NCBI GenBank assembly: GCA_900548855.1 | Contig: URMF01000045.1 | Coordinates: 1 to 28,741 of the forward strand | From: an uncultured Eubacteriales bacterium | Lineage (GTDB): Bacteria; Bacillota; Clostridia; Lachnospirales; Lachnospiraceae | Reading direction: 5' to 3' | Length of the DNA: 28,741 nucleotides | Shown here: positions 7,836 through 16,503 of the stretch, in pieces | Numbering within the stretch: the stretch's first letter is position 1 | Layout of the letters: each line of letters starts with the position of its first letter | Position numbers and translations under genes: made by a program | The notes under the pieces: model-generated | Databases searched by the model: none | What the model was told of the DNA's origin: nothing | Seen by the model: only the letters and a program-made list of their open reading frames with translations

Positions 7836-7892
7836 TAACAGATATCTTTATGAGAGTACCATGCTTTTGTGAAAATGTAAAGAAATTCATTT

Positions 7893-10034
7893 CTACAGCA
7901 GCGTATGTCCCGCTGCCTCATACAACTCATACCACTCCTTCCGGCTTAAATGAACGTGAACCGCAGTACATAATTCTTTTAAATGCTCCACATTCATAGT
8001 TCCTGCAATCACCTGGATATTAGCCGGATGCCGTAAAATCCACGCTACCGCAACAGCTGTCTTTGTCACACCAAAGGCTTTTGCCATCCGCTCCAGCGTT
8101 TCATTTAATCCCGGAAATTTCTCATTATCCACAAAGCTACCTTCAAAAAAACCATATTGTAATGGCGACCATGCCTGAACTGTAATGCCCTTGAGCCGGC
8201 AGTAATCCAGCACTGCCATATCCCGCATGATACCGCCCTCAGACAAGGTATTGGTTTCCATCCCTTGTGCCACCATTCCCGCATGCATTAAACCAAACTG
8301 CAACTGATTCACCATTATAGGTTCCCTGCATGCTGATTGCAGCAATTCAAGCTGTGCAGAGTTAAAATTACTGACACCAAACTGCCTTACCTTTCCACTC
8401 TTTTCCAGCTGATGAAAAGCTTCTGCCACCTCATTTTCATCCATCAACGCATCTGGTCTGTGCAGCAGCAGCATATCAATGCAGTCAACCTGCAGACGCT
8501 TTAAGCTGTCTTCTGCTGCCGATAGAATATATGCTTTTGACAAGTCATAATACCCGTCACGGATACCGCATTTTGTCTGAATCCGCATTCTTTCTCTCAT
8601 GCCCTTATTTTCTGCCAGCACCTTGCCAAAAATCTCTTCACTTCTTCCCTGCCCATAAATATCTGCGTGGTCAAAAAGAGTGATTCCCTGTTCTAATGCC
8701 ACATTTACAAGCTTCGCCGCCTCCTGCACAGAAAGCTTTTCCATCCGCATACATCCCAGTGCAATACGGCTGGCATCCATATCAGACTTACCCAGATTCA
8801 TTGCCATTGGTCCTCCCAACGGCTTAATTCCAGTCCTGTCATAGCCAATCTTGTTTGCCATGCGGATTAAGAGATTCCGGTGAGTTTTCGTAACATGATA
8901 ATAGATATTTTCCACTCTTGCGGCAAATTTTTCAGTGGAAAACTGTTCTACACTCTCCGCAGCATTTTTCTGGTAATCTATCTGACTTTCATTCCATAAT
9001 ACCTGTTCAATGCCATAAATAAACGACTCTTCATCGCTAAATTCATAGCCATTTATCCCCTGATAAAGAACGCCATCGAGACACGGGTCCTTTCTTGCCA
9101 CTACCGGCAGCCCGGATGCCAGGGCTTCAATATAGGTAAGTCCCTGGGTTTCACTGGTAGAAGCCGAAACAAAAACATCTGCCAGCTGATAGTAATGCGT
9201 AATCTCATCCCATGGTTTTGCACCGGCGAACACCATTTGCTTGCGGTGTTTTAATCCCTTTGCATTTTTTTCCAGCGTACTGCGGTACGGACCGTCCCCC
9301 ACTGCCAAAAATGTCACATTCGTATGGGAATCCATATAGTGATTCAGATATTTCATAACCTCATCAATATTTTTCTCCTGGGAAACACGTCCTAAATAGA
9401 GAACCACTTTATTCTCCTTCGGAATACCAAGGGAGCTCTTCAATTTGTTCTTCTGGGCATCATTGTCCCTGGTACGAAAGCGGGTTAAATCAATTCCTGT
9501 GGGAATCACATTAATATCCGGCTTCACCCCATAGCGGTGCATCAGTTCTTCTACCTTCTTTGTGGGAACTATCAGCTCTTCTGCACCTCTTACACTAAAT
9601 TTACTGTACATCTTGGCAAGCTTTTTGGCACGGTCTCCATTGGAAATATATTTTTTAATATAATGAGTATAGTCTTCATAAATCGTATGGTAGGTATGCA
9701 CTACCGGAATGAACAACTCATGTGCCATAATTCTTCCAAACATACCAATTGCAAATTCCGTATTGGTATGAATGATATCCAGCTTCATTTTATGAATTTT
9801 CACAGCAATCTTAGGATGATAAAATAATCCAATCCTGCGTTCCGGCACAAAGGAACATGCCTTTGATGGAACACGCAGTACGCCTTTTTCATTGGCTGGC
9901 GCCCCCGGCGTTTTTGTCGTAATCACATAGACGTTATGTCCCTTTTTTTCTAACTCTTTTTTCAATAGAAATACCGAATTGGCAACCCCGTTCAGTTCCG
10001 GGTAATAGGTATCGGTAAACAATCCAATATTCAT
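7893..10034 (-). CDS. GT4 glycosyltransferase fused to aldo/keto reductase
   Basis: One uninterrupted 713-residue frame joins two enzymes. Residues 1 to about 390 are a GT-B glycosyltransferase of family 4 resembling clostridial diacylglycerol glucosyltransferases: MNIGLFTDTYYPELNG, HTYHTIYEDYTHY, GRVSQEKN (215-222) and the E-x7-E motif E295-E303. Residues about 412-713 are an aldo/keto reductase of the YdhF type with the catalytic tetrad D455, Y460, K488 and H525, plus VSNFN and AWSPL segments. The ATG at 10034 has AAAGGAG upstream; the frame's extension to 10130 lies inside the preceding regulator gene and is not used. At the junction GGGAGG precedes ATG codons at residues 410 and 412, so the reductase might also be made separately. 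A membrane glycolipid role is likely for the first half; the reductase substrate is unknown. Confidence 0.88.
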   Translation of the reverse strand: MNIGLFTDTYYPELNGVANSVFLLKKELEKKGHNVYVITTKTPGAPANEKGVLRVPSKACSFVPERRIGLFYHPKIAVKIHKMKLDIIHTNTEFAIGMFGRIMAHELFIPVVHTYHTIYEDYTHYIKKYISNGDRAKKLAKMYSKFSVRGAEELIVPTKKVEELMHRYGVKPDINVIPTGIDLTRFRTRDNDAQKNKLKSSLGIPKENKVVLYLGRVSQEKNIDEVMKYLNHYMDSHTNVTFLAVGDGPYRSTLEKNAKGLKHRKQMVFAGAKPWDEITHYYQLADVFVSASTSETQGLTYIEALASGLPVVARKDPCLDGVLYQGINGYEFSDEESFIYGIEQVLWNESQIDYQKNAAESVEQFSTEKFAARVENIYYHVTKTHRNLLIRMANKIGYDRTGIKPLGGPMAMNLGKSDMDASRIALGCMRMEKLSVQEAAKLVNVALEQGITLFDHADIYGQGRSEEIFGKVLAENKGMRERMRIQTKCGIRDGYYDLSKAYILSAAEDSLKRLQVDCIDMLLLHRPDALMDENEVAEAFHQLEKSGKVRQFGVSNFNSAQLELLQSACREPIMVNQLQFGLMHAGMVAQGMETNTLSEGGIMRDMAVLDYCRLKGITVQAWSPLQYGFFEGSFVDNEKFPGLNETLERMAKAFGVTKTAVAVAWILRHPANIQVIAGTMNVEHLKELCTAVHVHLSRKEWYELYEAAGHTLL

Positions 10035-10048
10035 AGTAAATAACTCCT

Positions 10049-11119
10049 TTATCCATCCAGTGAAAATGCTTCGATATCTTCCTTTGCAGCCTCTAAGCAT
10101 TCCTTCATTTTGGGTGAAAGCTCTCCACACTCCCCATTCATCAGCATATAGTAAGCCTTTTCCTTAGAACAAACCTCCCTATTGGTTGAGGAATTGACCA
10201 GTATATCATACATATCTGCCAAAGCAACCAACTGGGCTTCCACAGGAATCCGGTTGCTTTTTATCCCCTTTGGATATCCTGTACCATCATATTTTTCATG
10301 ATGGTATAGACACACATTGCAGCAAATCCGACTGTATTCCTCCGATTCAAATTCAGTCATAACCTTCATTATCTGACTGCCCTTTATAGTATGCTCCTTT
10401 AACATTTCCATCTCTACATCCGAAAGTCTTCCCGGTCTGGAAATAATCGAATCAGGCATTGTAATTTTGCCTACATCATGCATCTGCGCCGCCTTGACAA
10501 TCATGTTAATCTTTTCCGGCGTCATTCTGGATTTCGGGAAAACCCTGGCATAGTGTTCTGCCAAAATTCTGGTATATCCCTGTACATACCGGACATGCTC
10601 CACAGATTCTGCATTCCGGTAATTAATAATATCCCGTAACACTTCAACCAGATGCTCATGGTGTTCCTTCAGTCTGGTGTTTTGTTTGTTCAGTTCAAAA
10701 GTCTGTATTTCCACCATTTCCTCTAAGTGATTTTTATGACGGTATAGCTCAATTAAATTATTTACACGTTGTACTACAATATGATGCTGAAACGGCTTAA
10801 AAATAACATCACTTGCTCCAAGAGCATACCCCCGTTCCATGGCATCTCCATCCTCGTCACTGGTAATCAGCATAACCGGAATACGGGACATCCATCCGGA
10901 TTCTCTCATATATTCCATCACTTCATAGCCATCCATAACCGGCATCTTAATATCTAAAAGCACCATCACAACCTGAGCTCTGTTTTTCTCTAAATAATCT
11001 ATACAAATTTTTCCGTTCTCTGCTTCAGCAATCTCATACGCCTGTTCAAACATTTGTCTCAAGAGAGCACGGTTCATCGCTACATCTTCAACAATCAAAA
11101 CTGTATTGCCATTTTTCAT
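10049..11119 (-). CDS. Response regulator with HD-GYP phosphodiesterase domain
   Basis: The 356-residue protein has an N-terminal receiver domain (E11, D12, phosphoacceptor D56, K108), a linker with coiled-coil character (about 125-165) and an HD-GYP domain: MHDVGKI (H214, D215) and HHEKYDGTGYPKG with G281-Y282-P283. This is the RpfG architecture, whose members hydrolyse cyclic di-GMP. The start is ATG 11119 with AGAGG upstream; a TTG 18 bases earlier is weaker. The gene begins 2 bases after the Hpt gene stop and ends 14 bases before the glycosyltransferase start, so the three are co-transcribed. Phosphorylation through the neighbouring Hpt protein is an attractive inference. Confidence 0.92.
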   Translation of the reverse strand: MKNGNTVLIVEDVAMNRALLRQMFEQAYEIAEAENGKICIDYLEKNRAQVVMVLLDIKMPVMDGYEVMEYMRESGWMSRIPVMLITSDEDGDAMERGYALGASDVIFKPFQHHIVVQRVNNLIELYRHKNHLEEMVEIQTFELNKQNTRLKEHHEHLVEVLRDIINYRNAESVEHVRYVQGYTRILAEHYARVFPKSRMTPEKINMIVKAAQMHDVGKITMPDSIISRPGRLSDVEMEMLKEHTIKGSQIMKVMTEFESEEYSRICCNVCLYHHEKYDGTGYPKGIKSNRIPVEAQLVALADMYDILVNSSTNREVCSKEKAYYMLMNGECGELSPKMKECLEAAKEDIEAFSLDG

Positions 11120-11121
11120 GT

Positions 11122-11469
11122 CTATACCTCTTTGCAAATGTATTCCATTGTATCCTCATATAATTTTATAAAATGCTGTTGTACGCCTGCATCCGGCAGT
11201 TCCCCATCTCTCAAAATTTCCACAATATTGCACAATTCCTCATAAAGCTGCGGCAATGCCAGATTGGCTGTAATCCCTTTCAGCCGGTGCGCCCAGTCAA
11301 AGGCCGCTTCCACATTCTTTTCATTTAATGCCTGCAGCATCGAATAGTAGGCATCCTCCGCAGGTAACTGCCTTAAAAAATAACGGAACATCTCCTCATT
11401 TTCCATAAACCGCTCCATGGCTCCGTCAATATCAATTCCATCCTTCTGCAATTCCTGCAATGTTTTCAT
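11122..11469 (-). CDS. Hpt-domain histidine phosphotransfer protein
   Basis: This 115-residue, all-helical protein is a stand-alone histidine phosphotransfer domain. The motif AHRLKG holds the phosphorylatable H61, followed by the usual small-residue helix and a last helix pair. Such proteins pass phosphate between a hybrid kinase and a response regulator in the cytoplasm. The adjacent HD-GYP regulator, starting 2 bases after this stop, is its natural partner. No histidine kinase is seen in the window. Confidence 0.88.
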   Translation of the reverse strand: MKTLQELQKDGIDIDGAMERFMENEEMFRYFLRQLPAEDAYYSMLQALNEKNVEAAFDWAHRLKGITANLALPQLYEELCNIVEILRDGELPDAGVQQHFIKLYEDTMEYICKEV

Positions 11470-11490
11470 TATTACATCTCCTGAAAACTT

Positions 11491-12072
11491 CTACTTAAAG
11501 GCCTCCTCTGCCTGTTTCCTTGCCTCCTCAATCTCCGCCTGCTTTTTTGCCTCATCCTCTGCAGCTTCCCTATTCAGTCGGTCAATAATCTCCTGTGCCC
11601 GCTGCATTTCCTCTTCCTTTCTGCGTTTCTCCTCTTCCTTGCCAGAGACTTCCATTGCTGCCTTTCCCGCCGCAATAAATGCATTCACATCTACCTTGTT
11701 GGCATTCATTATGGATGCAATACGCTCCTGTTCCTGTGCCTTCTGTCTTCCCTCTTCTATCTCTCTCAGACGTTCTTTTTCCTTTTCCCGGTTAATACGG
11801 TTCAATACCTCCAATGGATCTTCACCTTCCGGAGTCTGTGCTTTCGCTGCTTCAACAGGCTCGTCTGCATTATGTACTGCGCTATCGGCAGCATGCTCAT
11901 TAACCTGTGTATTGACAGCAGGAGTATCCGGAACAGCCTCTCTGTTTTCCTGAATCACATACCGTTCTGTCTTCTTCGACACGTTATTGTTAATTCTAAG
12001 CACCGGCAAAACCACCAATTGCCACCATTTAATTAAATTTCCCTTTACCCTGCTAAAAAATCCACTACTCAT
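11491..12072 (-). CDS. Coiled-coil protein of unknown function
   Basis: The 193-residue protein starts with a short segment, FFSRVKGNLIKWWQLVVLPVL, that is amphipathic to hydrophobic and could bind membrane peripherally. A disordered middle rich in A, E, T and P follows. From about residue 85 to the end the sequence is dominated by E, K, R, Q and A in a long heptad pattern, broken by a short segment with NANKVDVNAFIAAGK near 123-137. No enzymatic motif is visible. It lies 21 bases upstream of the Hpt gene and probably opens the operon. GAGAGGA precedes the ATG. It may be a scaffold for the signalling genes, but this is a guess from position. Confidence 0.75.
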   Translation of the reverse strand: MSSGFFSRVKGNLIKWWQLVVLPVLRINNNVSKKTERYVIQENREAVPDTPAVNTQVNEHAADSAVHNADEPVEAAKAQTPEGEDPLEVLNRINREKEKERLREIEEGRQKAQEQERIASIMNANKVDVNAFIAAGKAAMEVSGKEEEKRRKEEEMQRAQEIIDRLNREAAEDEAKKQAEIEEARKQAEEAFK

Positions 12073-12103
12073 AAAATAATCCTCTCATTTTATAATCGTT
12101 AGT

Positions 12104-12109
12104 ATTGTA
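12104..12109 (-). promoter_or_regulatory. Possible -10 box of the coiled-coil/Hpt operon
   Basis: TACAAT on the minus strand, about 32 bases upstream of the ATG at 12072, matches five of six -10 positions. The -35 region is poor (TTCTTT at a 17-base spacing), so the call rests mainly on the -10 box. Confidence 0.35.
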
Positions 12110-12183
12110 ACACAAAGCACACAAAAAAAGAAGATACTTTCCCATTTTCATCCTTACCCCAGTAAAAGCAAGCTTTTCAACTC

Positions 12184-12206
12184 AAAAAGGTCCACTGGAC
12201 CTTTTT
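12184..12206. terminator. Bidirectional-type intrinsic terminator
   Basis: AAAAAGGTCC-ACT-GGACCTTTTT is a compact 10-bp stem whose arms give an A-tract and T-tract on both strands. It lies 67 bases after the LytTR regulator stop and upstream of the coiled-coil gene, so it would insulate the two operons. Confidence 0.7.
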
Positions 12207-12234
12207 CTCACATGCTTGGCAACAAAAAGAACAA

Positions 12235-12255
12235 CTTCTGTAACCACTACAGAAG
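12235..12255 (-). terminator. Terminator of the XRE-LytTR pair
   Basis: CTTCTGTA and TACAGAAG form an 8-bp stem with a 5-base loop, 18 bases after the LytTR stop. On the minus strand it is followed by TTGTTCTTTTTG, a plausible termination tract. Confidence 0.6.
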
Positions 12256-12272
12256 CTGCAGGAACATTGAAT

Positions 12273-12998
12273 TTAATTTTCCTTCATCTTTTCCATAAAA
12301 CCTTTCTTCATTTTTGTACTTATTTCTAATATTCCATAATCATTCTTCAGTGTAATTATCCTGTTTACAAAATCAATTGAATTGATAAATGCTTTATTCA
12401 CTATCGTTCCCCGATTACATTGAATAAAATTATCCGAATCTAATTCCTTTAATATCTCTTTGCAGTTTCGATAATAGACTACCAATTCGTCCTTTCCTGT
12501 CATGACCGTTACCTTTCCACCATGACTTTTCGTATAAATAATGTCTTTCTTATCAACTGCATAAATTATTCCATCTTTCCTAAAATATGCAGTTCCTTCC
12601 TCTTTTTGTGGAACTTGAAATTTTAACGCCTGGTTAATCAGCTGTTTTGTTTCCTTCACAAGCAATGGCTTTTCTAAATATCCATAACAATGCAATTTAC
12701 GATATGCATGCAGCTCCGGGTCAACCAATGCTGTAATAAAAATTACCGGCACAAATGCATATTTCTCAATCTCCCGGATTTTCTCAACAAATACTAAACC
12801 GGATACATCATTCCGTATGGAATTATCAAGCATAATATCCACAATGAAAAGCGTAATATCATGTTCTACCGCTGTCTGATAGGCCTCCGGTAACGTCGTA
12901 ATTTTATAAACTAAAACATTTTCATCCATTTCATGAATTAATTTTTCAATTGCTTCAAGTGTTGCGTGGTCATCTTCTAGTACTAGTACTTTTTTCAT
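12273..12998 (-). CDS. LytTR-family response regulator
   Basis: The 241-residue protein has a receiver domain (E8, D9, D10; phosphoacceptor D54 in FIVDIM; T89; K in YLEKPL) and, from about residue 137, a LytTR DNA-binding domain with QCNRGTIVNKAFI near the C-terminus. These regulators bind paired 9-bp repeats and often control bacteriocin, quorum or cell-envelope genes. The gene starts 4 bases after the XRE gene stop, with no histidine kinase beside it. It could be cross-phosphorylated or work without phosphorylation. Confidence 0.93.
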   Translation of the reverse strand: MKKVLVLEDDHATLEAIEKLIHEMDENVLVYKITTLPEAYQTAVEHDITLFIVDIMLDNSIRNDVSGLVFVEKIREIEKYAFVPVIFITALVDPELHAYRKLHCYGYLEKPLLVKETKQLINQALKFQVPQKEEGTAYFRKDGIIYAVDKKDIIYTKSHGGKVTVMTGKDELVVYYRNCKEILKELDSDNFIQCNRGTIVNKAFINSIDFVNRIITLKNDYGILEISTKMKKGFMEKMKEN

Positions 12999-13002
12999 CT
13001 CT

Positions 13003-13404
13003 TTAGTCCTTAAATGATTCTTTTAAATATTGTATCAGCCTTCTCAGCCGTTCTTCATCGATATCCCTATTTGCAATTGATTTATCATCTAACCCAAAAT
13101 GTGCAAATAATCTATGAAAAATAACAAGCTTCTCCCATTCGTCCAATACCAGAATCTGTGCCCACAAATCATTGATGCCCTTTTGTTCTCCGAACAAAAG
13201 ATATTCCATTGAAACATTATTAAATGTATTTTTAATTTTTCTCTGTGTGTCCAGCGATATATTATATTCTCCCGTTTCCATTTTCTTCACGGTTGAAACG
13301 GAAATATCTAACTTCTCGGCAAATTGTTCCTGTGTATATCCCAGCTGCTCTCGTAACATTTTTAATCTATTTCCAGACGCAATTTTTTCTTTCGATACTG
13401 CCAT
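13003..13404 (-). CDS. XRE-family helix-turn-helix regulator
   Basis: This 133-residue protein has an N-terminal Cro/C1-type helix-turn-helix (about residues 8-65): LKMLREQLGYTQEQFAEKL, then SVSTVKKMETG. The C-terminal half is helical and charged with no known ligand domain. The ATG at 13404 has GGAAAG upstream. It forms a two-gene unit with the downstream LytTR regulator and lies at the border between core-like operons and the Rhs island, so it may regulate either side. The target is unknown. Confidence 0.9.
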   Translation of the reverse strand: MAVSKEKIASGNRLKMLREQLGYTQEQFAEKLDISVSTVKKMETGEYNISLDTQRKIKNTFNNVSMEYLLFGEQKGINDLWAQILVLDEWEKLVIFHRLFAHFGLDDKSIANRDIDEERLRRLIQYLKESFKD

Positions 13405-13584
13405 ATATCTTTCCTTTCTAAGTTAAAAGCATATACAACTATTTTAATAATAAAATTTCGTCCAATCCATGTTCATAATATGCACTGCTGGTATATATTT
13501 TATACACTTATTGTCCTACTGATAAATAATTTCTCCTCCCTGTTTCGTATGTGTTAACCTTTTTCTCCAATATAGTATACCATT

Positions 13585-14514
13585 CTACTTAAAATCTCTT
13601 TGATCAAAATAATAACCTGTATGTCTTTCTCCATCATCATACATTCGATAAATTGTTTTAACAAACTTCCAATTTTCCACTTTAAATATTTTATTATCGT
13701 AATTTCCTTTTATTAAAAGCAAATTACGATAATGTCGATAACCGTCCTCACCAGCTTCATCCTCATACACTTCTTCGTCTAAAAACCCATCATATTCCTT
13801 CCCCGGATAATCACCAGACAATTGAATTTTCTCAGATAATTTTTGGTATTCATTTGGTATACCATCTTCACATATGTACCATTGAATTTCTCCATCTTCT
13901 TTTTTAGGTGAGACAAGCAGGTAGTCAGTTTTGTTATCTAAACAATACTCGACTTCAAAATAATACAATGCCTCATCTCCTATTGTATCTGGAATAAAAT
14001 CTCCACGTTCCACATCATAATCATCTATAAAATTTGGAGGATATAGATATCGATGATCATACTCATCTATGTAAGCTCTTTTAATAGGATAAATAATATC
14101 CCATGATTCTACTTTGATTACTGTTTCTTCAACAATATCTTTATATTGCTCTTCGATTTTTCCCTTCACTAGGAATCGATTACCTGCCGCTCCGCAAAAT
14201 ATTGCTGCATTACCATTCCCGCTGTGCATCTCAAAAGGATTTTTCCCTGTCAAAATAACAGAGCCTTTCTTTTTTCCATCAAAATAATATTTTGTTGCAA
14301 CATCATCAAAGAAACCTTTTTTAAAGTAAATAATAAAATAATCTTCTTCTGTGTATACTTTTGCCAGTGCCTTCAGATAAGAAATAGCTTCTACTCTCGC
14401 ATTCTCTTTGTGGAAAATATGATTAAATAAAATATTCTTCCCCACCCAAATTAAATTCACTGCTATGAGTATGACTATTATTATTGTCACTTTCTTTTTC
14501 GTCCTCTTTTTCAT
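13585..14514 (-). CDS. Membrane-anchored protein, candidate immunity protein
   Basis: The 309-residue protein has a basic N-terminus, one transmembrane helix (TIIIVILIAVNLIWVG) and a large hydrophilic outside domain rich in D, E and Y. The ATG at 14514 follows GAGGAG; the frame's earlier TTG lies inside that Shine-Dalgarno. No known family is recognised. AT-rich composition, size and position, 41 bases after the anchored protein gene at 14556, match the other candidate immunity genes of the island. It has no visible toxin partner left. Confidence 0.65.
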   Translation of the reverse strand: MKKRTKKKVTIIIVILIAVNLIWVGKNILFNHIFHKENARVEAISYLKALAKVYTEEDYFIIYFKKGFFDDVATKYYFDGKKKGSVILTGKNPFEMHSGNGNAAIFCGAAGNRFLVKGKIEEQYKDIVEETVIKVESWDIIYPIKRAYIDEYDHRYLYPPNFIDDYDVERGDFIPDTIGDEALYYFEVEYCLDNKTDYLLVSPKKEDGEIQWYICEDGIPNEYQKLSEKIQLSGDYPGKEYDGFLDEEVYEDEAGEDGYRHYRNLLLIKGNYDNKIFKVENWKFVKTIYRMYDDGERHTGYYFDQRDFK

Positions 14515-14555
14515 TCTAATCACACTCCTCAAGGAAAAATCTTTCTAATTTCCAT

Positions 14556-15383
14556 CTATTCATCAATTTTATTCACAATTTTAAAATTTTCAAATAATTC
14601 TATTAATAGCTTCTTCAATTCTTCTTTATTCATATTCTGTACTTCTTCCTTTGATTCAACTCTTTTCCACTTCCAGCACATTTCCATTTTGTCACAATTT
14701 ACATATATTTTCTCAGCCATTTTATTATAATCTGCTTCTGATATTTCATTTTGTGCAGTATCCCAATAACTTATTGATTTATTAGCACCATATGGTTCAT
14801 CACAAGTTGTCTGTTTATATGCTAATAGATTCACTTTTACTATATTATCTTCCAATGACAAACTATATACTTTATCATATGCTTCATATGGGGTGTGTCC
14901 ACTATAATCATGATGAATATAATAATACATATTATCGTTTTTATCATAATAAACCGGAACATAAGTTACCCCATTTTTAACAATACGATGTGTACCATCA
15001 TTGACCTGTTCTCCTACTAGAAAATTATTAATCAGCGCAACCGAACGCCCATCTTCGTGCAATTGCTTCAATTTTGCTTTCTTACTTTCAATTACATAAT
15101 AATCCGTATATGCATAATCAGCACTACCCTGAATGGTAGAAACAATCAATTCTAATCTTCCATCTTGATTCAAATCTGCTACTGTAAAACAAAAATATCC
15201 TGTAAAATTATTGCTCCATTCATCTACTTTTTTTGTAAATATTTCAATTTGATTATCTATACTAATTAAAGAGTTCTTTCTATGATTTCCAAAAGCAAGT
15301 CCAAACCCTAAAATAAATAATATTGAAAGTATCATTATCAGTTTCATTTTTCTCTTAACTCTTTTACGTTTTTTAATTTGCAT
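14556..15383 (-). CDS. Membrane-anchored 275-aa protein, copy 1 of a duplicated family
   Basis: The 275-residue protein has a basic N-terminus, one transmembrane helix (about residues 14-32) and an extracellular domain. It contains a calcium-loop-like motif DLNQDGRLEL (D70, N72, D74, E78), then TDYYVIE, GTHRIV, YYIHHDYSGHTPYEA and CWKWKRVE. It is the same length as the protein at 24042-24869 and matches it along the whole length at protein and DNA level. That second copy lies directly after a lysozyme toxin cassette, so both are candidate immunity proteins acting outside the membrane. Here the preceding Rhs fragment (15489-15608) has lost its toxin. The ATG at 15383 follows GTGAGG closely; a GTG 15 bases earlier lacks a site. 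Confidence 0.75.
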   Translation of the reverse strand: MQIKKRKRVKRKMKLIMILSILFILGFGLAFGNHRKNSLISIDNQIEIFTKKVDEWSNNFTGYFCFTVADLNQDGRLELIVSTIQGSADYAYTDYYVIESKKAKLKQLHEDGRSVALINNFLVGEQVNDGTHRIVKNGVTYVPVYYDKNDNMYYYIHHDYSGHTPYEAYDKVYSLSLEDNIVKVNLLAYKQTTCDEPYGANKSISYWDTAQNEISEADYNKMAEKIYVNCDKMEMCWKWKRVESKEEVQNMNKEELKKLLIELFENFKIVNKIDE

Positions 15384-15488
15384 TATCCTCACTTCCACTT
15401 ATTAAAAAATTTTAAAACATTTTGCAAATACTCTTTATTCTATACTGCAATTAAAAAAATCTAAATCTCTTCAGTTATTATAACATAT

Positions 15489-15608
15489 TCAGTTGTCGTA
15501 TGTCCCTGCTACGGTATTTCTCTGATATCCCGTATAGCCAAATGGCCGAAATTGTCCCTGGTTTCCCGAAAGGTCTGTTCCAAATTCATCATAGCAGTAT
15601 TGTATTAC
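15489..15608 (-). pseudogene. Rhs core remnant without toxin domain
   Basis: Translated on the minus strand this reads CYDEFGTDLSGNQGQF, then PFGYTGYQRNTVAGTY and a stop two codons later. It matches the Rhs core segments at 19.9, 23.7 and 27.5 kb. Similarity ends at GTY, well short of the DRDG hinge, so the toxin domain and hinge are gone. No start codon or binding site is visible. Confidence 0.8.
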
Positions 15609-15629
15609 TTTTATAATTTGTATATATCA

Positions 15630-16208
15630 TCAATCCTTAAATTCTGTCATCCTTTCTTCATGATATTCTAATATCCAATTTTCATTATATTCAACCACAC
15701 TATATTCCATCATCTTTTTCATTAACTTTTCTGCTCTTTCCCTATCACCTCCCAGAGGATCTGGAACATTTACTAACTCCCATGTTTCATTTTTAGCAAT
15801 TTCCCACACCATAATGTCACAATCTTCCGAACTAATGCATTCTCCTGTTTTATCAAGGCGATGAATATAATATGTTATCACTAAAGTTCCTTTATCTCCC
15901 TGTATATCTGCTACAATGATATCTGCGTCTGCATCAATATACGACACATTCTCATAATATCCATCTGGGCTAAAATTATATAATGCCATCTCCCCCGTTT
16001 CAGTCTTTTGTCCTCTCATCACTTTTTTTGCCTCTTCCATAAACGGTTCCAGTTCTTGTTTTAACTGTTGTTGTTTAAGCAAATATTCTTTCCTATCCTT
16101 CTCCCATTTTTTTCTTAACATTTTATGAACAGGCACTAAAACAATACATATTATTATAACCACTATTCCTATTATAGCGACTATTTTTTTCTTATTCTGA
16201 ACATACAT
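15630..16208 (-). CDS. Membrane-anchored protein, candidate immunity protein
   Basis: A protein of about 192 residues with one N-terminal transmembrane helix (IVAIIGIVVIIICIVLVPV), a short coiled segment of K, E and Q, and a soluble domain ending in EYHEERMTEFKD. No family is recognised. The start is uncertain: ATG 16208 has GAGGTG about 10 bases upstream; ATG 16226 has no clear site. It lies between the Rhs remnant at 15489 and the insertion-sequence remnant at 16333, in AT-rich DNA like the other candidate immunity genes. Confidence 0.6.
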   Translation of the reverse strand: MYVQNKKKIVAIIGIVVIIICIVLVPVHKMLRKKWEKDRKEYLLKQQQLKQELEPFMEEAKKVMRGQKTETGEMALYNFSPDGYYENVSYIDADADIIVADIQGDKGTLVITYYIHRLDKTGECISSEDCDIMVWEIAKNETWELVNVPDPLGGDRERAEKLMKKMMEYSVVEYNENWILEYHEERMTEFKD

Positions 16209-16332
16209 TTTCTTTAAACACCTCATCTTTCAGGCGAACAATATAAATGCATTTATGATTACTGATTAAGTGTTCTCCCTTCTTTTACAATTACATTGTT
16301 ATCTTTAATATCCAATCTCTACTTCGTGGAAA

Positions 16333-16438
16333 AAAAGCTTATAAGAAACATAACTATCCCGAAGGACTTATGTTTCATTCTGACCGAAGATCACAGTACA
16401 CAGCCTTTTCATTCCGGCAGTTATTGGATCTATACTAA
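16333..16438 (+). pseudogene. IS3-family orfB fragment, catalytic region
   Basis: The plus-strand frame reads YPEGLMFHSDRRSQYTAFSF then RQLLD and a stop. This is the IS3/IS150-type DDE transposase region around the second catalytic aspartate (HSDRGSQY in intact copies; here G is R). Only about 35 codons remain. It lies immediately 5' of an orfA of the same type, an order opposite to that of an intact element. Confidence 0.8.
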
Positions 16439-16503
16439 ATAAGTGGACACGAAAAGTAACTATGTATTACAATAAAGTAGACACCAAAAAGGAGGTATCT
16501 ACC

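Noticed and set aside
11417..11953. 178-residue Ser/Ala-rich plus-strand frame
   Set aside because: It is the shadow of the coiled-coil gene on the other strand; codon composition reflects antisense of E/K/A-rich coding.
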